A DNA stretch of 35,285 bases from JAXDBV01 sp034678415 (GCA_034678415.1 JAXDBV010000095.1:1-35285); one strand, 5' to 3'; shown: positions 1-8,585, numbered from the stretch's first letter. Notes: generated by a model not told the origin, from the letters alone. Made by a program: numbers and translations.

Positions 1-1228
1 GGTAAAACTTCTCAAAAATACTTTTCTGATCCTCCTTACGGATTCCGCATCCATTATCAATGATTTTAATAATCCAGTGATGGTCTGCCACATTAGACTC
101 GACCATAATCACAGGGGTTTCTCCCGCGAATTTGATGGCATTGTCCAGCAGGTTGTTCAGTACGGTTGACATTTGTGCTGCATCAATGGTTGCATATTCA
201 TTATTGAACGAAAGGGTACTGTCAATACTTGCATGCTGATCCCTCAGCTTGAGGCAGTAAGCTTTAAGATATTCAGCCATGAAGGTGCCGAGATGGGCCG
301 GTCTTTTATTCATCACCAATCCCTGCTTGTCCCAGAAACTGATATCCAGCACATTATTGATCAGGTGTGACAGGTACTTGTTCTGGCGGGCAATGATGCC
401 CGAAAGTTCAAGCACCTTTTTTTCATCCTTCAGGAAGGTTTCGTTGGAGATGCTCTGTGCGGCCACGGCAATCGTGGTCAACGGTGTCTTCAGCTCATGG
501 GTGATATGGCTGATGAAATCCGATTTCAGATCCGACAGTTTCTTCTGCCTGATAAGATTGAGAAGGGTAAAAGCAAAGATCACGCCTACGGCCAGAATAC
601 TCAATACCGATAATACCAGTATACCGGTCATATCCCTCAGGACAATCCGTTTTTTATGGGTGAAATCAACCCAGTACTCGTACCGGATGGAATAGAAATC
701 ACCTTCCGCACGGTATGTATTCACATAGCTCGCACCTTTATACAAATCAGAGCTTTCGGCCTCATCATCGTTATTCTGCAGCAGCCCGTCGCAAATAATA
801 TATTCGTGTGTCGCTCCCAGCAGGCTCAGTTCAAGGATCCTTATGCCGGTATAAATGCCGCTATCCACATCGTTCGTGGTAAGGTAATATTTAAGAAACG
901 GGGTGAGGTATTCATTTTCGCTGATCAGCTGCACGAATTGCCTCTCCACCATCTTTCGCATATTCACCCTGTCTTCAGGCCCTGTCATCGTATCAAGCTG
1001 GGAAATGAAGAAATAGGCATAATTATCAAGAAGGATGTATACCGAATCAAAACCGTTCCTTCCGAAATTCAGGTTCAGGGCGGCCGTTCCATCCTGTACC
1101 ATCTTCCGGTACTGAAAGTCAAACTCCCCGGTCTTTAACCGGTAAACCTGCCGGACAATGTGGAACTGGATGGCACTTAGCACTAACACCCCTGCCAGCG
1201 ATAACAGAATGAGGAACTTTGGTTTCAA
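1..1228 (-). CDS. Sensor histidine kinase, partial (C-terminal end beyond window)
   Basis: A membrane two-component sensor kinase that would phosphorylate a response regulator encoded outside the window. Reading the minus strand from 1228 gives about 409 residues with no stop before the edge. In order: an N-terminal TM segment (LILLSLAGVLVLSAIQ), an extracytoplasmic sensor region of about 170 residues with no recognised fold, a second TM (GILVLSVLSILAVGVIFAF), a HisKA domain with the phospho-acceptor His in SHITHELKTPL (about residue 244, bases 497-499), an N-box NNLLDNAIKF (358-367) and a G1 box DNGCG (391-395). The rest of the ATPase domain is missing only because of the window boundary. 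The start is TTG: an in-frame TGA lies five codons upstream and no ATG is available before the first TM. It is divergent from the secreted protein at 1362. Family is certain; the signal sensed is unknown. Confidence 0.93.
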   Translation of the reverse strand, partial: MKPKFLILLSLAGVLVLSAIQFHIVRQVYRLKTGEFDFQYRKMVQDGTAALNLNFGRNGFDSVYILLDNYAYFFISQLDTMTGPEDRVNMRKMVERQFVQLISENEYLTPFLKYYLTTNDVDSGIYTGIRILELSLLGATHEYIICDGLLQNNDDEAESSDLYKGASYVNTYRAEGDFYSIRYEYWVDFTHKKRIVLRDMTGILVLSVLSILAVGVIFAFTLLNLIRQKKLSDLKSDFISHITHELKTPLTTIAVAAQSISNETFLKDEKKVLELSGIIARQNKYLSHLINNVLDISFWDKQGLVMNKRPAHLGTFMAEYLKAYCLKLRDQHASIDSTLSFNNEYATIDAAQMSTVLNNLLDNAIKFAGETPVIMVESNVADHHWIIKIIDNGCGIRKEDQKSIFEKFY

Positions 1229-1280
1229 TTCATGAAGTTTTCATGGTAAAATTAGGGGATTTCATTTACACTACTAAACG

Positions 1281-1309
1281 TTAACAACACTTTAACAAAC
1301 CATTAACAA
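1281..1309. promoter_or_regulatory. Three TTAACAA direct repeats with exact 11-bp period
   Basis: TTAACAA occurs at 1281-1287, 1292-1298 and 1303-1309, so each copy starts 11 bp after the last. They lie in the divergent intergenic region between the histidine kinase and the secreted protein, and the last copy ends 20 bp before a TAnnTTTG box at 1330. Direct repeats at one helical turn are the known binding geometry of OmpR/PhoB-family response regulators. That such a regulator (the partner of the adjacent kinase) binds here is inference. Confidence 0.55.
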
Positions 1310-1329
1310 AATGGCATGTTCCGGTTGCT

Positions 1330-1337
1330 TACCTTTG
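1330..1337 (+). promoter_or_regulatory. Probable Bacteroidota promoter -7 box (TAccTTTG)
   Basis: TACCTTTG matches the Bacteroidota -7 consensus TAnnTTTG and lies 24 bp before the ATG at 1362. No clear -33 TTG is present at the expected distance; the TTAACAA repeats occupy that position, as would fit an activator-dependent promoter. Confidence 0.5.
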
Positions 1338-1361
1338 AATCAGAAATAAAATTAATTTCAT

Positions 1362-2111
1362 ATGAATACAAACACTATTTCTTCCCTGTTGATGGCAACA
1401 GTATTGTGCTTTTTTTCTGCAGGTGCATCCACCGCGCAGATACCAGTGGTAAAGCCTCCTAAACCGGATGTAAAAATCAACATCGATACATCATGGATTA
1501 AAGAGATGCAAAAATCATTGGAGGAACAAAAATGGTTGCAGTATGATATACAGAAAAAAATGGAAGAATCCATGGCAGCCCGGCATAACTATGACATAGC
1601 CATTAAAAATATGACCGATCTTAGCGATCATTCCAGGTATATCGATGTTGGCCAGTTCTATGGACAAGACGGACAGTCCAGTCAGCTCACCTTGCGGAAA
1701 TCCTATAATGCTGAATCCGCCAGCAAGAAAACATCTTTCCTCGTTGATGAATCACATAAGCGTATTTCCTTCAACGTGAGTGGTGAATGCGAACAGGGGG
1801 AGATCCGGATCATCATTACAAAGCCGGGTGGCCAACTGTTACAGGAGATTATAATCGATCCCTCAGCAGGCGTTGAATGGTCACAGTCGTTTCAGATTGG
1901 CGAACAGCCCGGCATTGTCGTTACCCGGCCATATTCAAAAGCATCTTCGGGAGCAGTGATTGTGACAACAAGCGCTCCCTCTGACAAGGAAAAAGAGGCA
2001 CATAGCAAACAGGCCGAAGAGAAGAAAAAAGAACTGATCGGCAACTGGCAGATCGAGATCAACGCGAAGAATGCAAAAGGATCGTACGAGCTCAGGATTT
2101 TTGCAAGGTAA
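1362..2111 (+). CDS. Secreted protein of unknown function, 249 aa
   Basis: I do not recognise the family. The first 26 residues form a Sec signal peptide (hydrophobic ISSLLMATVLCFFSAGAS, likely cleavage after STAQ), so the protein is probably periplasmic or exported. A proline-rich stretch follows, then a charged helical segment at about residues 43-75, then a region rich in beta-strand-like alternation (about 125-200), a very charged Lys/Glu linker (about 206-222), and a last strand-rich piece with GNWQIEI and GSYELRI. No Cys lipobox or catalytic motif is visible. It stands alone, divergent from the sensor kinase, and is preceded by phased repeats and a TAnnTTTG box, so control by that two-component system is plausible. 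It is followed by a bidirectional terminator. Confidence 0.8.
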   Translation: MNTNTISSLLMATVLCFFSAGASTAQIPVVKPPKPDVKINIDTSWIKEMQKSLEEQKWLQYDIQKKMEESMAARHNYDIAIKNMTDLSDHSRYIDVGQFYGQDGQSSQLTLRKSYNAESASKKTSFLVDESHKRISFNVSGECEQGEIRIIITKPGGQLLQEIIIDPSAGVEWSQSFQIGEQPGIVVTRPYSKASSGAVIVTTSAPSDKEKEAHSKQAEEKKKELIGNWQIEINAKNAKGSYELRIFAR

Positions 2112-2144
2112 GAATAACGCGATACATTTTTTGGTGAACAAATG

Positions 2145-2171
2145 AAAACGGCAGCATGAACCTGCCGTTTT
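2145..2171. terminator. Bidirectional intrinsic terminator
   Basis: A perfect 10-bp stem, AAAACGGCAG (2145-2154) pairing with CTGCCGTTTT (2162-2171), with a 7-nt loop. It is flanked by A and T runs, so it can terminate on both strands. It sits between the convergent genes ending at 2111 and 2172. Confidence 0.9.
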
Positions 2172-3488
2172 TTATTTCTCCCTGAACAGGTATACGGTCC
2201 CGCGGTATTCCTTGCCCCGGTAACTTTTATCATCCCATCCGTAGGCAGTGATGACATAATAATATACACCGGGGCTGGCATCCTGGCGGGAGTTCAGTAT
2301 TTTCCCGTCCCATCCCTGCCAGCCGGGCAATGATGACTCATTACCCAGAAAATCATACACCTTCTGGCCGTTCCTGTTGAACACCATCACATGAAGAAAT
2401 CTCAGCGATACATGATCCACATAAAAATGGTCGTTGGCCCCGTCACCGTTGGGGGTGAACACATTCTGTATCCGGATATCCGACGGGGCAACCGTGAATG
2501 AAACACTGTCGACATCGGTACAACCTTCTTCACTCACGGCCGTCAGTTTAACCGTAAAATCGGAAGTTTTATAGTCGGGGGGTGCGAAATAGTAGTATTT
2601 ATGCTTTGACGGAAGCGACAAATCGCGCGATATGGTGTCGGTTCCGTCACCAAAATCCCACCGGTATTCAACCGCATTCTCGGATGTATTGGTAAACTGA
2701 ACATTGAGGGGGGCAGAAGGCCTGTTCAGTTTATCCAACTCCGTAACAATATCAAAATCCGCTTTGGGAAAGATGGTTTCGAGGAAAAAATCGGCTTGCC
2801 GGCTGCAGCCCACCGCATCGGTAACGGTCAGGATAAACCGGGTGTCAACGGAAGGAGGATTATCCTCGATCCCCATCACGATAAGCAGCCTTGTTGTTCG
2901 CCACTGCGGCGGGATATAATAATACGGCGATGTTGACCATTCAAAACTGACAGGTATGTCCAGGTGGATCCTCGAATGATCGGCCGGGTCAAAATAGGTG
3001 AACCGGTCGGCGCTGATCGTTCCCTGGAACGCCAACTGCGAGCAGGTAAGGTTCAACAGCCCGGCGCTCACCTCTATTTTCCTTACATACACCCAGGCAA
3101 ACAATAGTACCTCCACGGCATTGCCGTCGGTGATCCTTACCCTGTACCCTCCTGAGGCTAGGTTGTTCACCGAGGAAGAGGCAACACCGTTCTGTGTATA
3201 AAAGGGGATGTAGGCAGCGCTTACTGTATCGAGTTTGCTCCACTCAAAGTCCCACCCTGGCTGGCCGGAAGGAGGAAAGGCTGTTAGCGAACCTATGTTA
3301 TCATCCCCGGAAAGGTGGCAGAAAATATAGATTGTGTCCTGCACTTCAGGCCCCCCGGGATATTGGGTTTGAATGATACCATCCGCCCCGGGTGAAGTGA
3401 TCTGTGAAAAGGCATGCCGAAATACGGCGGCTGTATGTATGACAAGCGCCGACAGGAAGATGGAAACAAATTTGCCTTTTCCCGACAT
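2172..3488 (-). CDS. T9SS-exported PKD protein with gliding-motility C-terminal sorting domain
   Basis: A cell-surface or secreted protein of 438 aa. The start at 3488 (MSGKGKFVSIFLSAL) is preferred over an upstream in-frame ATG at 3575 because it begins directly with a signal peptide ending near HAFSQ. The middle contains beta-sandwich-like segments and a PKD-type module with the hallmark YRWDFGDGTDT. The C-terminal roughly 90 residues have the features of the Bacteroidota type B sorting signal (CHU_C / gliding-associated domain): VFTPNGDGANDHF near the beginning, a GWDGK turn, then PGVYYYVITAYG and a final GTVYLF strand. Family knowledge says such domains direct export through the type IX secretion system. 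No enzyme domain is visible; an adhesin or matrix role is a guess. The gene is convergent with the 249-aa secreted protein. Confidence 0.88.
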   Translation of the reverse strand: MSGKGKFVSIFLSALVIHTAAVFRHAFSQITSPGADGIIQTQYPGGPEVQDTIYIFCHLSGDDNIGSLTAFPPSGQPGWDFEWSKLDTVSAAYIPFYTQNGVASSSVNNLASGGYRVRITDGNAVEVLLFAWVYVRKIEVSAGLLNLTCSQLAFQGTISADRFTYFDPADHSRIHLDIPVSFEWSTSPYYYIPPQWRTTRLLIVMGIEDNPPSVDTRFILTVTDAVGCSRQADFFLETIFPKADFDIVTELDKLNRPSAPLNVQFTNTSENAVEYRWDFGDGTDTISRDLSLPSKHKYYYFAPPDYKTSDFTVKLTAVSEEGCTDVDSVSFTVAPSDIRIQNVFTPNGDGANDHFYVDHVSLRFLHVMVFNRNGQKVYDFLGNESSLPGWQGWDGKILNSRQDASPGVYYYVITAYGWDDKSYRGKEYRGTVYLFREK

Positions 3489-3687
3489 ATAATGCTGACA
3501 CGATATTTTATTAAACTGTAAATTTATTGATTTATTACCGTTGACGAACAGGGGGTTGAAAAAAACAAACGGCATATTATTAATTTTACGTTAAAACACC
3601 TCAGGTTGTTGCGTTTCACCGGCCCGCCTGTTTATAAATTTTATTGAATCTCTCCGTGAATCTCTCGTATTTCTGAATTAGCTGTGT

Positions 3688-3695
3688 TAATTTTG
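3688..3695 (+). promoter_or_regulatory. Probable -7 box for the uvrD-like gene (TAATTTTG)
   Basis: TAATTTTG matches TAnnTTTG exactly and lies 25 bp before the TTG start at 3721. I cannot identify a convincing -33 TTG at the usual distance. Confidence 0.5.
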
Positions 3696-3720
3696 CGGAC
3701 TGTTTTATACCGTTCATTAG

Positions 3721-6015
3721 TTGGAATCATATCTTAACGAGCTTAATAAGGCGCAGCGTGAGGCGGTGCTGCATACCGAGGGCCCGTCACTGGTCATTGC
3801 CGGCGCAGGTTCAGGCAAGACCAGGGTACTGACCTACCGCGTGGCCCATCTCCTGGAGAAAGGGATCCCTGCATGGAACATACTCGCTCTTACTTTTACC
3901 AACAGGGCGGCACAGGAGATGAAAGATCGTATCGCCACCATCGTGGGCAAGGAAACGGCACGTAACCTGTGGATGGGGACCTTCCATTCCATGTTTGCCC
4001 GTATCCTGCGCATCGAGTCGGCACGGCTGAACTACCCCTCCAATTACAGTATTTACGATACCATCGATTCAAAGAACCTCATCAAGGAGATCATACGGGA
4101 ACTGCACCTGGATGAACAGGTTTACAAGCCTTCCGAGGTGCTGGGACATATTTCCATGGTGAAGAACCAGCTCATCACCCCGCAGATGTATGCCGCCCGG
4201 CACGACCTGCTCGATGCCGACCGTTTCACCGGCCGCCCCCGCATCATCGATATCTATAAACGCTATGCCATACGCTGCTACAAGGCGGGAGCCATGGACT
4301 TCGACGACTTGTTGCTCAACACCGTCATTCTTTTCAACGATTTCCCCCCCGTGCTTGAAAAATACAGGCAGCATTTCAGGTATGTCCTCGTGGATGAATA
4401 CCAGGATACCAATTATGCACAATACCTCATCGTGAACAAGCTGGCAGCCGTGCATAAAAATATTTGTGTGGTGGGTGATGATGCCCAGAGCATCTACTCG
4501 TTCCGCGGCGCACGGATAGAAAATATCCTCCACTTCAGGAACGATTACCCCGAATACAGGCTGTTCAAGCTTGAGCAGAATTACCGTTCGACGCAGACTA
4601 TCGTCAATGCCGCTAACAGCATTATTGCCCTGAACAAGGATCAGATACACAAGAAGGTCTGGTCTGACCTGGAGGAGGGTGAGAAGATCGAAGTGATCAA
4701 TGCCATGACCGATACCGAGGAGGGATACATCATCACCAATTCCATTCTCGACCGGCAGCTGGCCGAACAATGCAGCTTCAATGCTTTTGCCGTTCTTTAC
4801 CGCACCAACGCACAGTCAAGGGTGTTCGAGGAGACCTTGCGGAAAAGAAACATACCCTACAAGGTATACGGTGCCATCTCTTTCTACCAGCGCAAGGAAA
4901 TAAAAGACCTGATTGCCTACTTCAGGCTGGTGTCGAACCTTTCCGATGATGAGTCGCTGAAAAGGATCATCAATTACCCGGCGCGCGGGATCGGTAAAAC
5001 AACCCTCGAAAAACTGATCGCCATCGCCAACGAAAGGAATATCAGCATATGGTCGGTGATAGAAGAGTTGCCGAGGAACCATCAAGGATTCAGTAAAGGA
5101 ACCATCGATAAGCTCAACGAGTTTACAAGTCTCATCCTGCACTACCGGTCCAGGCTGCCTGGCACCGATGCCTTCGAACTGGCCAGTGAGATCGTCTCCT
5201 CCACGGGGATCTCAAAAGAGCACTACCACCCCGGATCGCCGGAAGAGATCAGCAAGTATGAAAACATACAGGAACTTCTCAACGGGATCAAGGAATTTAC
5301 GGTCTCGCCAGAACATAATGGCACGCCGGTGACGCTCGACCGCTTCCTGGAAAATGTTTCCCTGCTCACCGACCTGGATACCGACAGGGAGGACGACCGT
5401 GACAAAGTGAAGATCATGACCATCCATTCCGCCAAGGGGCTGGAGTTTACCTATGTGTATATCGCGGGTGTTGAAGAAGACCTTTTTCCTTCATACCTGT
5501 CGGTCGGCACAGCCCGGGAACTGGAGGAAGAGAGGAGACTGTTCTATGTTGCCCTCACGCGTGCGAAGAAGAAGGTGATGATTACCCATGCCCAGAGCCG
5601 TTTTCGGTGGGGTACACTCACGCCTTGCGTGCCCAGCCGTTTCATACGCGAACTCGATGAACAATACCTCCGGCAGGCTCCCTTATGGCAGCATACCAGT
5701 TACTCAACCGTCAGCCCACAAAAGCAACGGTCCGAAAAGAAACCATCCCTTCCTGCCGGGGATATGATACCTGCACCCGGTAAACGGCTGATAAGCATGA
5801 AGAAGATCGTGTCCAAAGAACCCGATCCCGGTTTTCAAGCAGATGATCCCGGGAAAATACAGGTAGGCATGATGGTGGAGCATGCGCGGTTCGGTATTGG
5901 TAAGGTGCTGAGCCTGGAAGGCACAAACCCCGACATAAAGGCCACCGTATTCTTCCCGGAATTTGGACAAAAGCAATTATTGCTTAAATTTGCACGTCTC
6001 AGAATCGCTGACTGA
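3721..6015 (+). CDS. pcrA: UvrD/PcrA-family ATP-dependent 3'-5' DNA helicase
   Basis: A superfamily 1A helicase that unwinds DNA in nucleotide-excision and mismatch repair and dislodges RecA or stalled transcription complexes. At 764 aa it is full length. Visible motifs: Q-motif LNKAQREAV (8-16), Walker A GAGSGKTR (28-35), motif Ia TFTNRAA, motif II VDEYQDTN (about 224-231), motif III GDDAQSIYSFRGA (about 252-264), motif IV QNYRST (about 286), motif V TIHSAKGLEF (about 566-575), motif VI VALTRAKKK (about 610-618). The C-terminal tail ends in a PcrA-type Tudor-like module (VEHARFGIGKVLSLEG, about 719-734). The start codon is TTG; the family's usual N-terminus (a few residues before LN.AQREAV) fixes it, and no in-frame ATG precedes it sensibly. 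Cytoplasmic, monocistronic or first of a plus-strand run. Confidence 0.96.
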   Translation: MESYLNELNKAQREAVLHTEGPSLVIAGAGSGKTRVLTYRVAHLLEKGIPAWNILALTFTNRAAQEMKDRIATIVGKETARNLWMGTFHSMFARILRIESARLNYPSNYSIYDTIDSKNLIKEIIRELHLDEQVYKPSEVLGHISMVKNQLITPQMYAARHDLLDADRFTGRPRIIDIYKRYAIRCYKAGAMDFDDLLLNTVILFNDFPPVLEKYRQHFRYVLVDEYQDTNYAQYLIVNKLAAVHKNICVVGDDAQSIYSFRGARIENILHFRNDYPEYRLFKLEQNYRSTQTIVNAANSIIALNKDQIHKKVWSDLEEGEKIEVINAMTDTEEGYIITNSILDRQLAEQCSFNAFAVLYRTNAQSRVFEETLRKRNIPYKVYGAISFYQRKEIKDLIAYFRLVSNLSDDESLKRIINYPARGIGKTTLEKLIAIANERNISIWSVIEELPRNHQGFSKGTIDKLNEFTSLILHYRSRLPGTDAFELASEIVSSTGISKEHYHPGSPEEISKYENIQELLNGIKEFTVSPEHNGTPVTLDRFLENVSLLTDLDTDREDDRDKVKIMTIHSAKGLEFTYVYIAGVEEDLFPSYLSVGTARELEEERRLFYVALTRAKKKVMITHAQSRFRWGTLTPCVPSRFIRELDEQYLRQAPLWQHTSYSTVSPQKQRSEKKPSLPAGDMIPAPGKRLISMKKIVSKEPDPGFQADDPGKIQVGMMVEHARFGIGKVLSLEGTNPDIKATVFFPEFGQKQLLLKFARLRIAD

Positions 6016-6052
6016 GAAGAAACCCGCACTTTTCATTGTCGCTTTAAAAGCG

Positions 6053-6060
6053 TAGATTTG
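6053..6060 (+). promoter_or_regulatory. Probable -7 box for the DUF4290-murA operon (TAGATTTG)
   Basis: TAGATTTG fits TAnnTTTG and ends 16 bp before the ATG at 6077, implying a very short leader. A TTG at 6036-6038 is closer than the usual -33 spacing, so the upstream half is uncertain. Confidence 0.5.
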
Positions 6061-6076
6061 TATCAAATAATACTTC

Positions 6077-6703
6077 ATGGATTATAACACAACACGTAAA
6101 AAGCTTATTCTTCCTGAATATGGAAGGAATATCCAGAAGATGGTTGATTTTGCACTGACCATAGAAGACCGGGAGGAGAGAAACCGTGTAGCCAGAGCAA
6201 TCATTGCCATTATGGGAAACCTCAACCCGTCAATTCGCGACCAGGGTGACATACGTCATAAACTGTGGGATCATCTGGCGATTATCTCTGATTTCCAGCT
6301 TGATATCGATTCGCCCTACGAACCTCCCAGGAGGGAACGGCTCTTCTCCAAACCCAGTCCGTTGCCATACAGGAGCAATGAAGTAAAGTATATGCACTAC
6401 GGGCGCATCCTTGAGTCATTGATCAACGCGGCAGTACAGATGAAGGATGGCGAGGAAAAGGATCAGCTGATCAAGCTCATTGCCAACCACATGAAAAAAT
6501 CGTACCTCACCTGGAACAAAAATGTGGTAAACGATGACCTGATCTTCAAAGATCTGGAAGTGATGTCGGGAGGCAAGATCAAGGTCAGAGATGACCTCAA
6601 GCTTACCGAATCGAAAGATATATTGAGCAAATCGAAAAAAAGAAAGAATCCCAGAAAACCTGATTACCGGCCTAATGTGAACCAGAGGAACCAGCATGAG
6701 TAA
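6077..6703 (+). CDS. DUF4290 family protein
   Basis: A 208-aa cytoplasmic protein of the Bacteroidota family DUF4290, recognised by the N-terminal block MDYNTTRKKLILPEYGRNI followed by a helix with EREERN-like charge (IEDREERNRVARAII) and the MGNLNP and HKLWDHL motifs. The family has no established biochemical function. The C-terminus is a basic, disordered-looking tail (KSKKRKNPRKPDYRPN), which could contact nucleic acid or membranes; that is speculation. It overlaps murA by 8 bp (the stop TAA at 6701-6703 lies within the first codons of murA), so the two are translationally coupled. The pairing with murA, which I recall as common in this phylum, suggests a link to cell-envelope growth. Confidence 0.9.
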   Translation: MDYNTTRKKLILPEYGRNIQKMVDFALTIEDREERNRVARAIIAIMGNLNPSIRDQGDIRHKLWDHLAIISDFQLDIDSPYEPPRRERLFSKPSPLPYRSNEVKYMHYGRILESLINAAVQMKDGEEKDQLIKLIANHMKKSYLTWNKNVVNDDLIFKDLEVMSGGKIKVRDDLKLTESKDILSKSKKRKNPRKPDYRPNVNQRNQHE

Positions 6704-8006
6704 GTTCATTGTCACAGGCGGCAACCGCCTGAAAGGTGAGATCATACCCCAGGGTGCAAAGAATGAAGCATTACAGGTTATCTGTGCCACCCTTCTCACC
6801 CGGCATGAAGTGATCATTCGCAATATTCCCGACATACTGGACGTAAACAATCTGATACAGCTTCTTGGCAGCCTGGATGTCAGGATAAAGAAGCTGGGTA
6901 AGGGCGAGTATGCGTTTCAGGCCGACAATATCAACCTCGATCACCTGCATTCACGAGCGTTCATCAGCAGGAGTATCAGTTTGCGCGGATCGGTGATGAT
7001 TGTCGGACCCCTTCTGGCCAGGTTCGGGAAGGCATTCATCCCCCGGCCGGGAGGTGACAAGATAGGCCGGCGCCGCCTCGACACCCATTTTCTTGGTTTC
7101 CAGAAACTGGGCGCACAGTTCAGCCATGACCCCGACAGCGACTTCTACGAGGTGATCGGAACCCGTCTGCGGGGAGCCTATATGCACCTCGATGAAGCAT
7201 CGGTGACGGGAACAGCCAACATATTGATGACCGCCGTTCTCACCCCAGGCAAAACCACGATCTATAACGCCGCATGCGAACCGTATATTCAGCAGCTGTG
7301 CAGGATGCTCAATAATATGGGTGCCAGGATCAGCGGGATTGGATCCAACCTCCTCTATGTCGAAGGAGTAAAGGAACTACAGGGATGCACCCATACCATC
7401 CTGCCCGATATGATCGAGATAGGTAGCTTTATTGGCCTGGCCGCCATGACGCGGTCAGACATAAGCATTAAAGACGTTTCTTACAACAACCTTGGCATCA
7501 TACCCGATTCGTTCCGGCGGCTGGGCATCAGGCTGGAACTGAAAGGTGACGATATCCACATCCCCCCGCAGGAACACTATGAGATAGATACGTTCATCGA
7601 CGGATCGATCATGACCATTGCCGACGCCATATGGCCGGGTCTTACCCCTGACCTTCTCAGCGTCTTCCTCGTCGTTGCCACCCAGGCCAAAGGAAGCGTG
7701 CTTATCCATCAGAAAATGTTTGAGAGCCGCCTCTTCTTCGTCGACAAACTGATCGACATGGGTGCCCAGATCATACTCTGTGACCCCCACCGGGCTACCG
7801 TGATCGGTCTGAACCATGAACACCAGCTACGTCCTACCAAAATGACTTCGCCAGATATTCGCGCCGGTGTAGCCCTGCTCATCGCCGCCCTCTCGGCAAA
7901 CGGAACCAGCGAAATCGATAATATCGAACAGATCGATCGCGGGTATGAACAAATCGATCAGCGACTAAGGCTGCTAGGAGCAGATATCAAACGCGTTGAG
8001 AATTAA
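6696..8006 (+). CDS. murA: UDP-N-acetylglucosamine 1-carboxyvinyltransferase (Asp-type active site)
   Basis: Catalyses the first committed step of peptidoglycan synthesis, transferring enolpyruvate from PEP to UDP-GlcNAc in the cytoplasm. Length 436 aa, normal for the family. Seen: N-terminal GGNRLKGEIIPQGAKNEAL with the conserved Lys-Asn pair of the EPT fold, SISLRGSVMIVGPLLARFG, the catalytic loop RPGGDKIGRRRLDTH, and inside-out alpha/beta repeats to the C-terminus (DIRAGVALLIAALSANG, IDRGYE). The loop residue that is Cys115 in E. coli is Asp121 here (codon 7056-7058). Cys-to-Asp MurA enzymes are known to be active and fosfomycin-insensitive. The gene overlaps the DUF4290 gene by 8 bp. Confidence 0.96.
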   Translation: MSKFIVTGGNRLKGEIIPQGAKNEALQVICATLLTRHEVIIRNIPDILDVNNLIQLLGSLDVRIKKLGKGEYAFQADNINLDHLHSRAFISRSISLRGSVMIVGPLLARFGKAFIPRPGGDKIGRRRLDTHFLGFQKLGAQFSHDPDSDFYEVIGTRLRGAYMHLDEASVTGTANILMTAVLTPGKTTIYNAACEPYIQQLCRMLNNMGARISGIGSNLLYVEGVKELQGCTHTILPDMIEIGSFIGLAAMTRSDISIKDVSYNNLGIIPDSFRRLGIRLELKGDDIHIPPQEHYEIDTFIDGSIMTIADAIWPGLTPDLLSVFLVVATQAKGSVLIHQKMFESRLFFVDKLIDMGAQIILCDPHRATVIGLNHEHQLRPTKMTSPDIRAGVALLIAALSANGTSEIDNIEQIDRGYEQIDQRLRLLGADIKRVEN

Positions 8007-8039
8007 TACATTATTTACGTAATAAATGAGGGGATTACA

Positions 8040-8585
8040 ATGAAGAATGTTATTGTATTAATCAGTGGTATAATCCTTGTTATCCTGTCTCCGGGATGCC
8101 GGCAGAAAAAAAGTATTGAAGAACCGGCCGGCGCAACGGTGGGAATACATATTGGCAACAAAGCCCCCGAACTGGTACTTCCTGATCCTGACGGTACGCC
8201 CGTGTCCCTTTCATCCCTAAAAGGCAGTATGGTGCTGATCGATTTCTGGGCGGCCTGGTGCAGCCCCTGCCGCATGGAAAATCCAACCCTTGTCAGGACC
8301 TGGCGCAAGTACAGGGATAAATCCTTTACGCACGGGGAAGGATTCACCATTTACAGCATCTCGCTTGACTATAAAAAAGAAGGATGGCTACAAGCTATAC
8401 AGGATGACGGGCTCGAATGGCCTAGTCATGTGTGCGACCTGAAATCCTGGAACTCGGAGGCTGTCGCCCTGTATCAGGTACAGGGAATCCCTTCCAGCAT
8501 TCTCATCGACGGCCAGGGCATCATCCTTGCCACAAACCTGCGCAGCCGACAACTGGAGAATACACTGAAACAATACCTCAGATGA
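8040..8585 (+). CDS. TlpA/ResA-like lipoprotein thioredoxin
   Basis: A 181-aa membrane-anchored thiol-disulphide oxidoreductase or peroxiredoxin-like protein facing the periplasm. The signal peptide is hydrophobic and ends in a lipobox-like LSPGC, making Cys20 the probable lipidated residue. The AhpC/TSA-thioredoxin fold follows: GNKAPELVLPDPDG, then DFWAAWCSPCRMENP with the redox pair Cys74-Ser-Pro-Cys77 (codons 8259-8270), then SISLDYKKEGW, and the cis-Pro region VQGIPSSILIDGQGII. Unlike many Bacteroidota TlpA proteins it lacks a long N-terminal DUF4369 domain. GAGGGG at 8028-8033 before the ATG is a good Shine-Dalgarno. Likely roles are cytochrome c maturation or repair of oxidised periplasmic cysteines; the substrate cannot be read from sequence. 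Confidence 0.9.
   Translation: MKNVIVLISGIILVILSPGCRQKKSIEEPAGATVGIHIGNKAPELVLPDPDGTPVSLSSLKGSMVLIDFWAAWCSPCRMENPTLVRTWRKYRDKSFTHGEGFTIYSISLDYKKEGWLQAIQDDGLEWPSHVCDLKSWNSEAVALYQVQGIPSSILIDGQGIILATNLRSRQLENTLKQYLR

Noticed and set aside
1312..1328. TGGCA...TTGC resembling a sigma-54 promoter before the secreted protein
   Set aside because: The GG and GC dinucleotides are separated by 12 bp rather than the required 10 bp, and a TAnnTTTG box directly follows.
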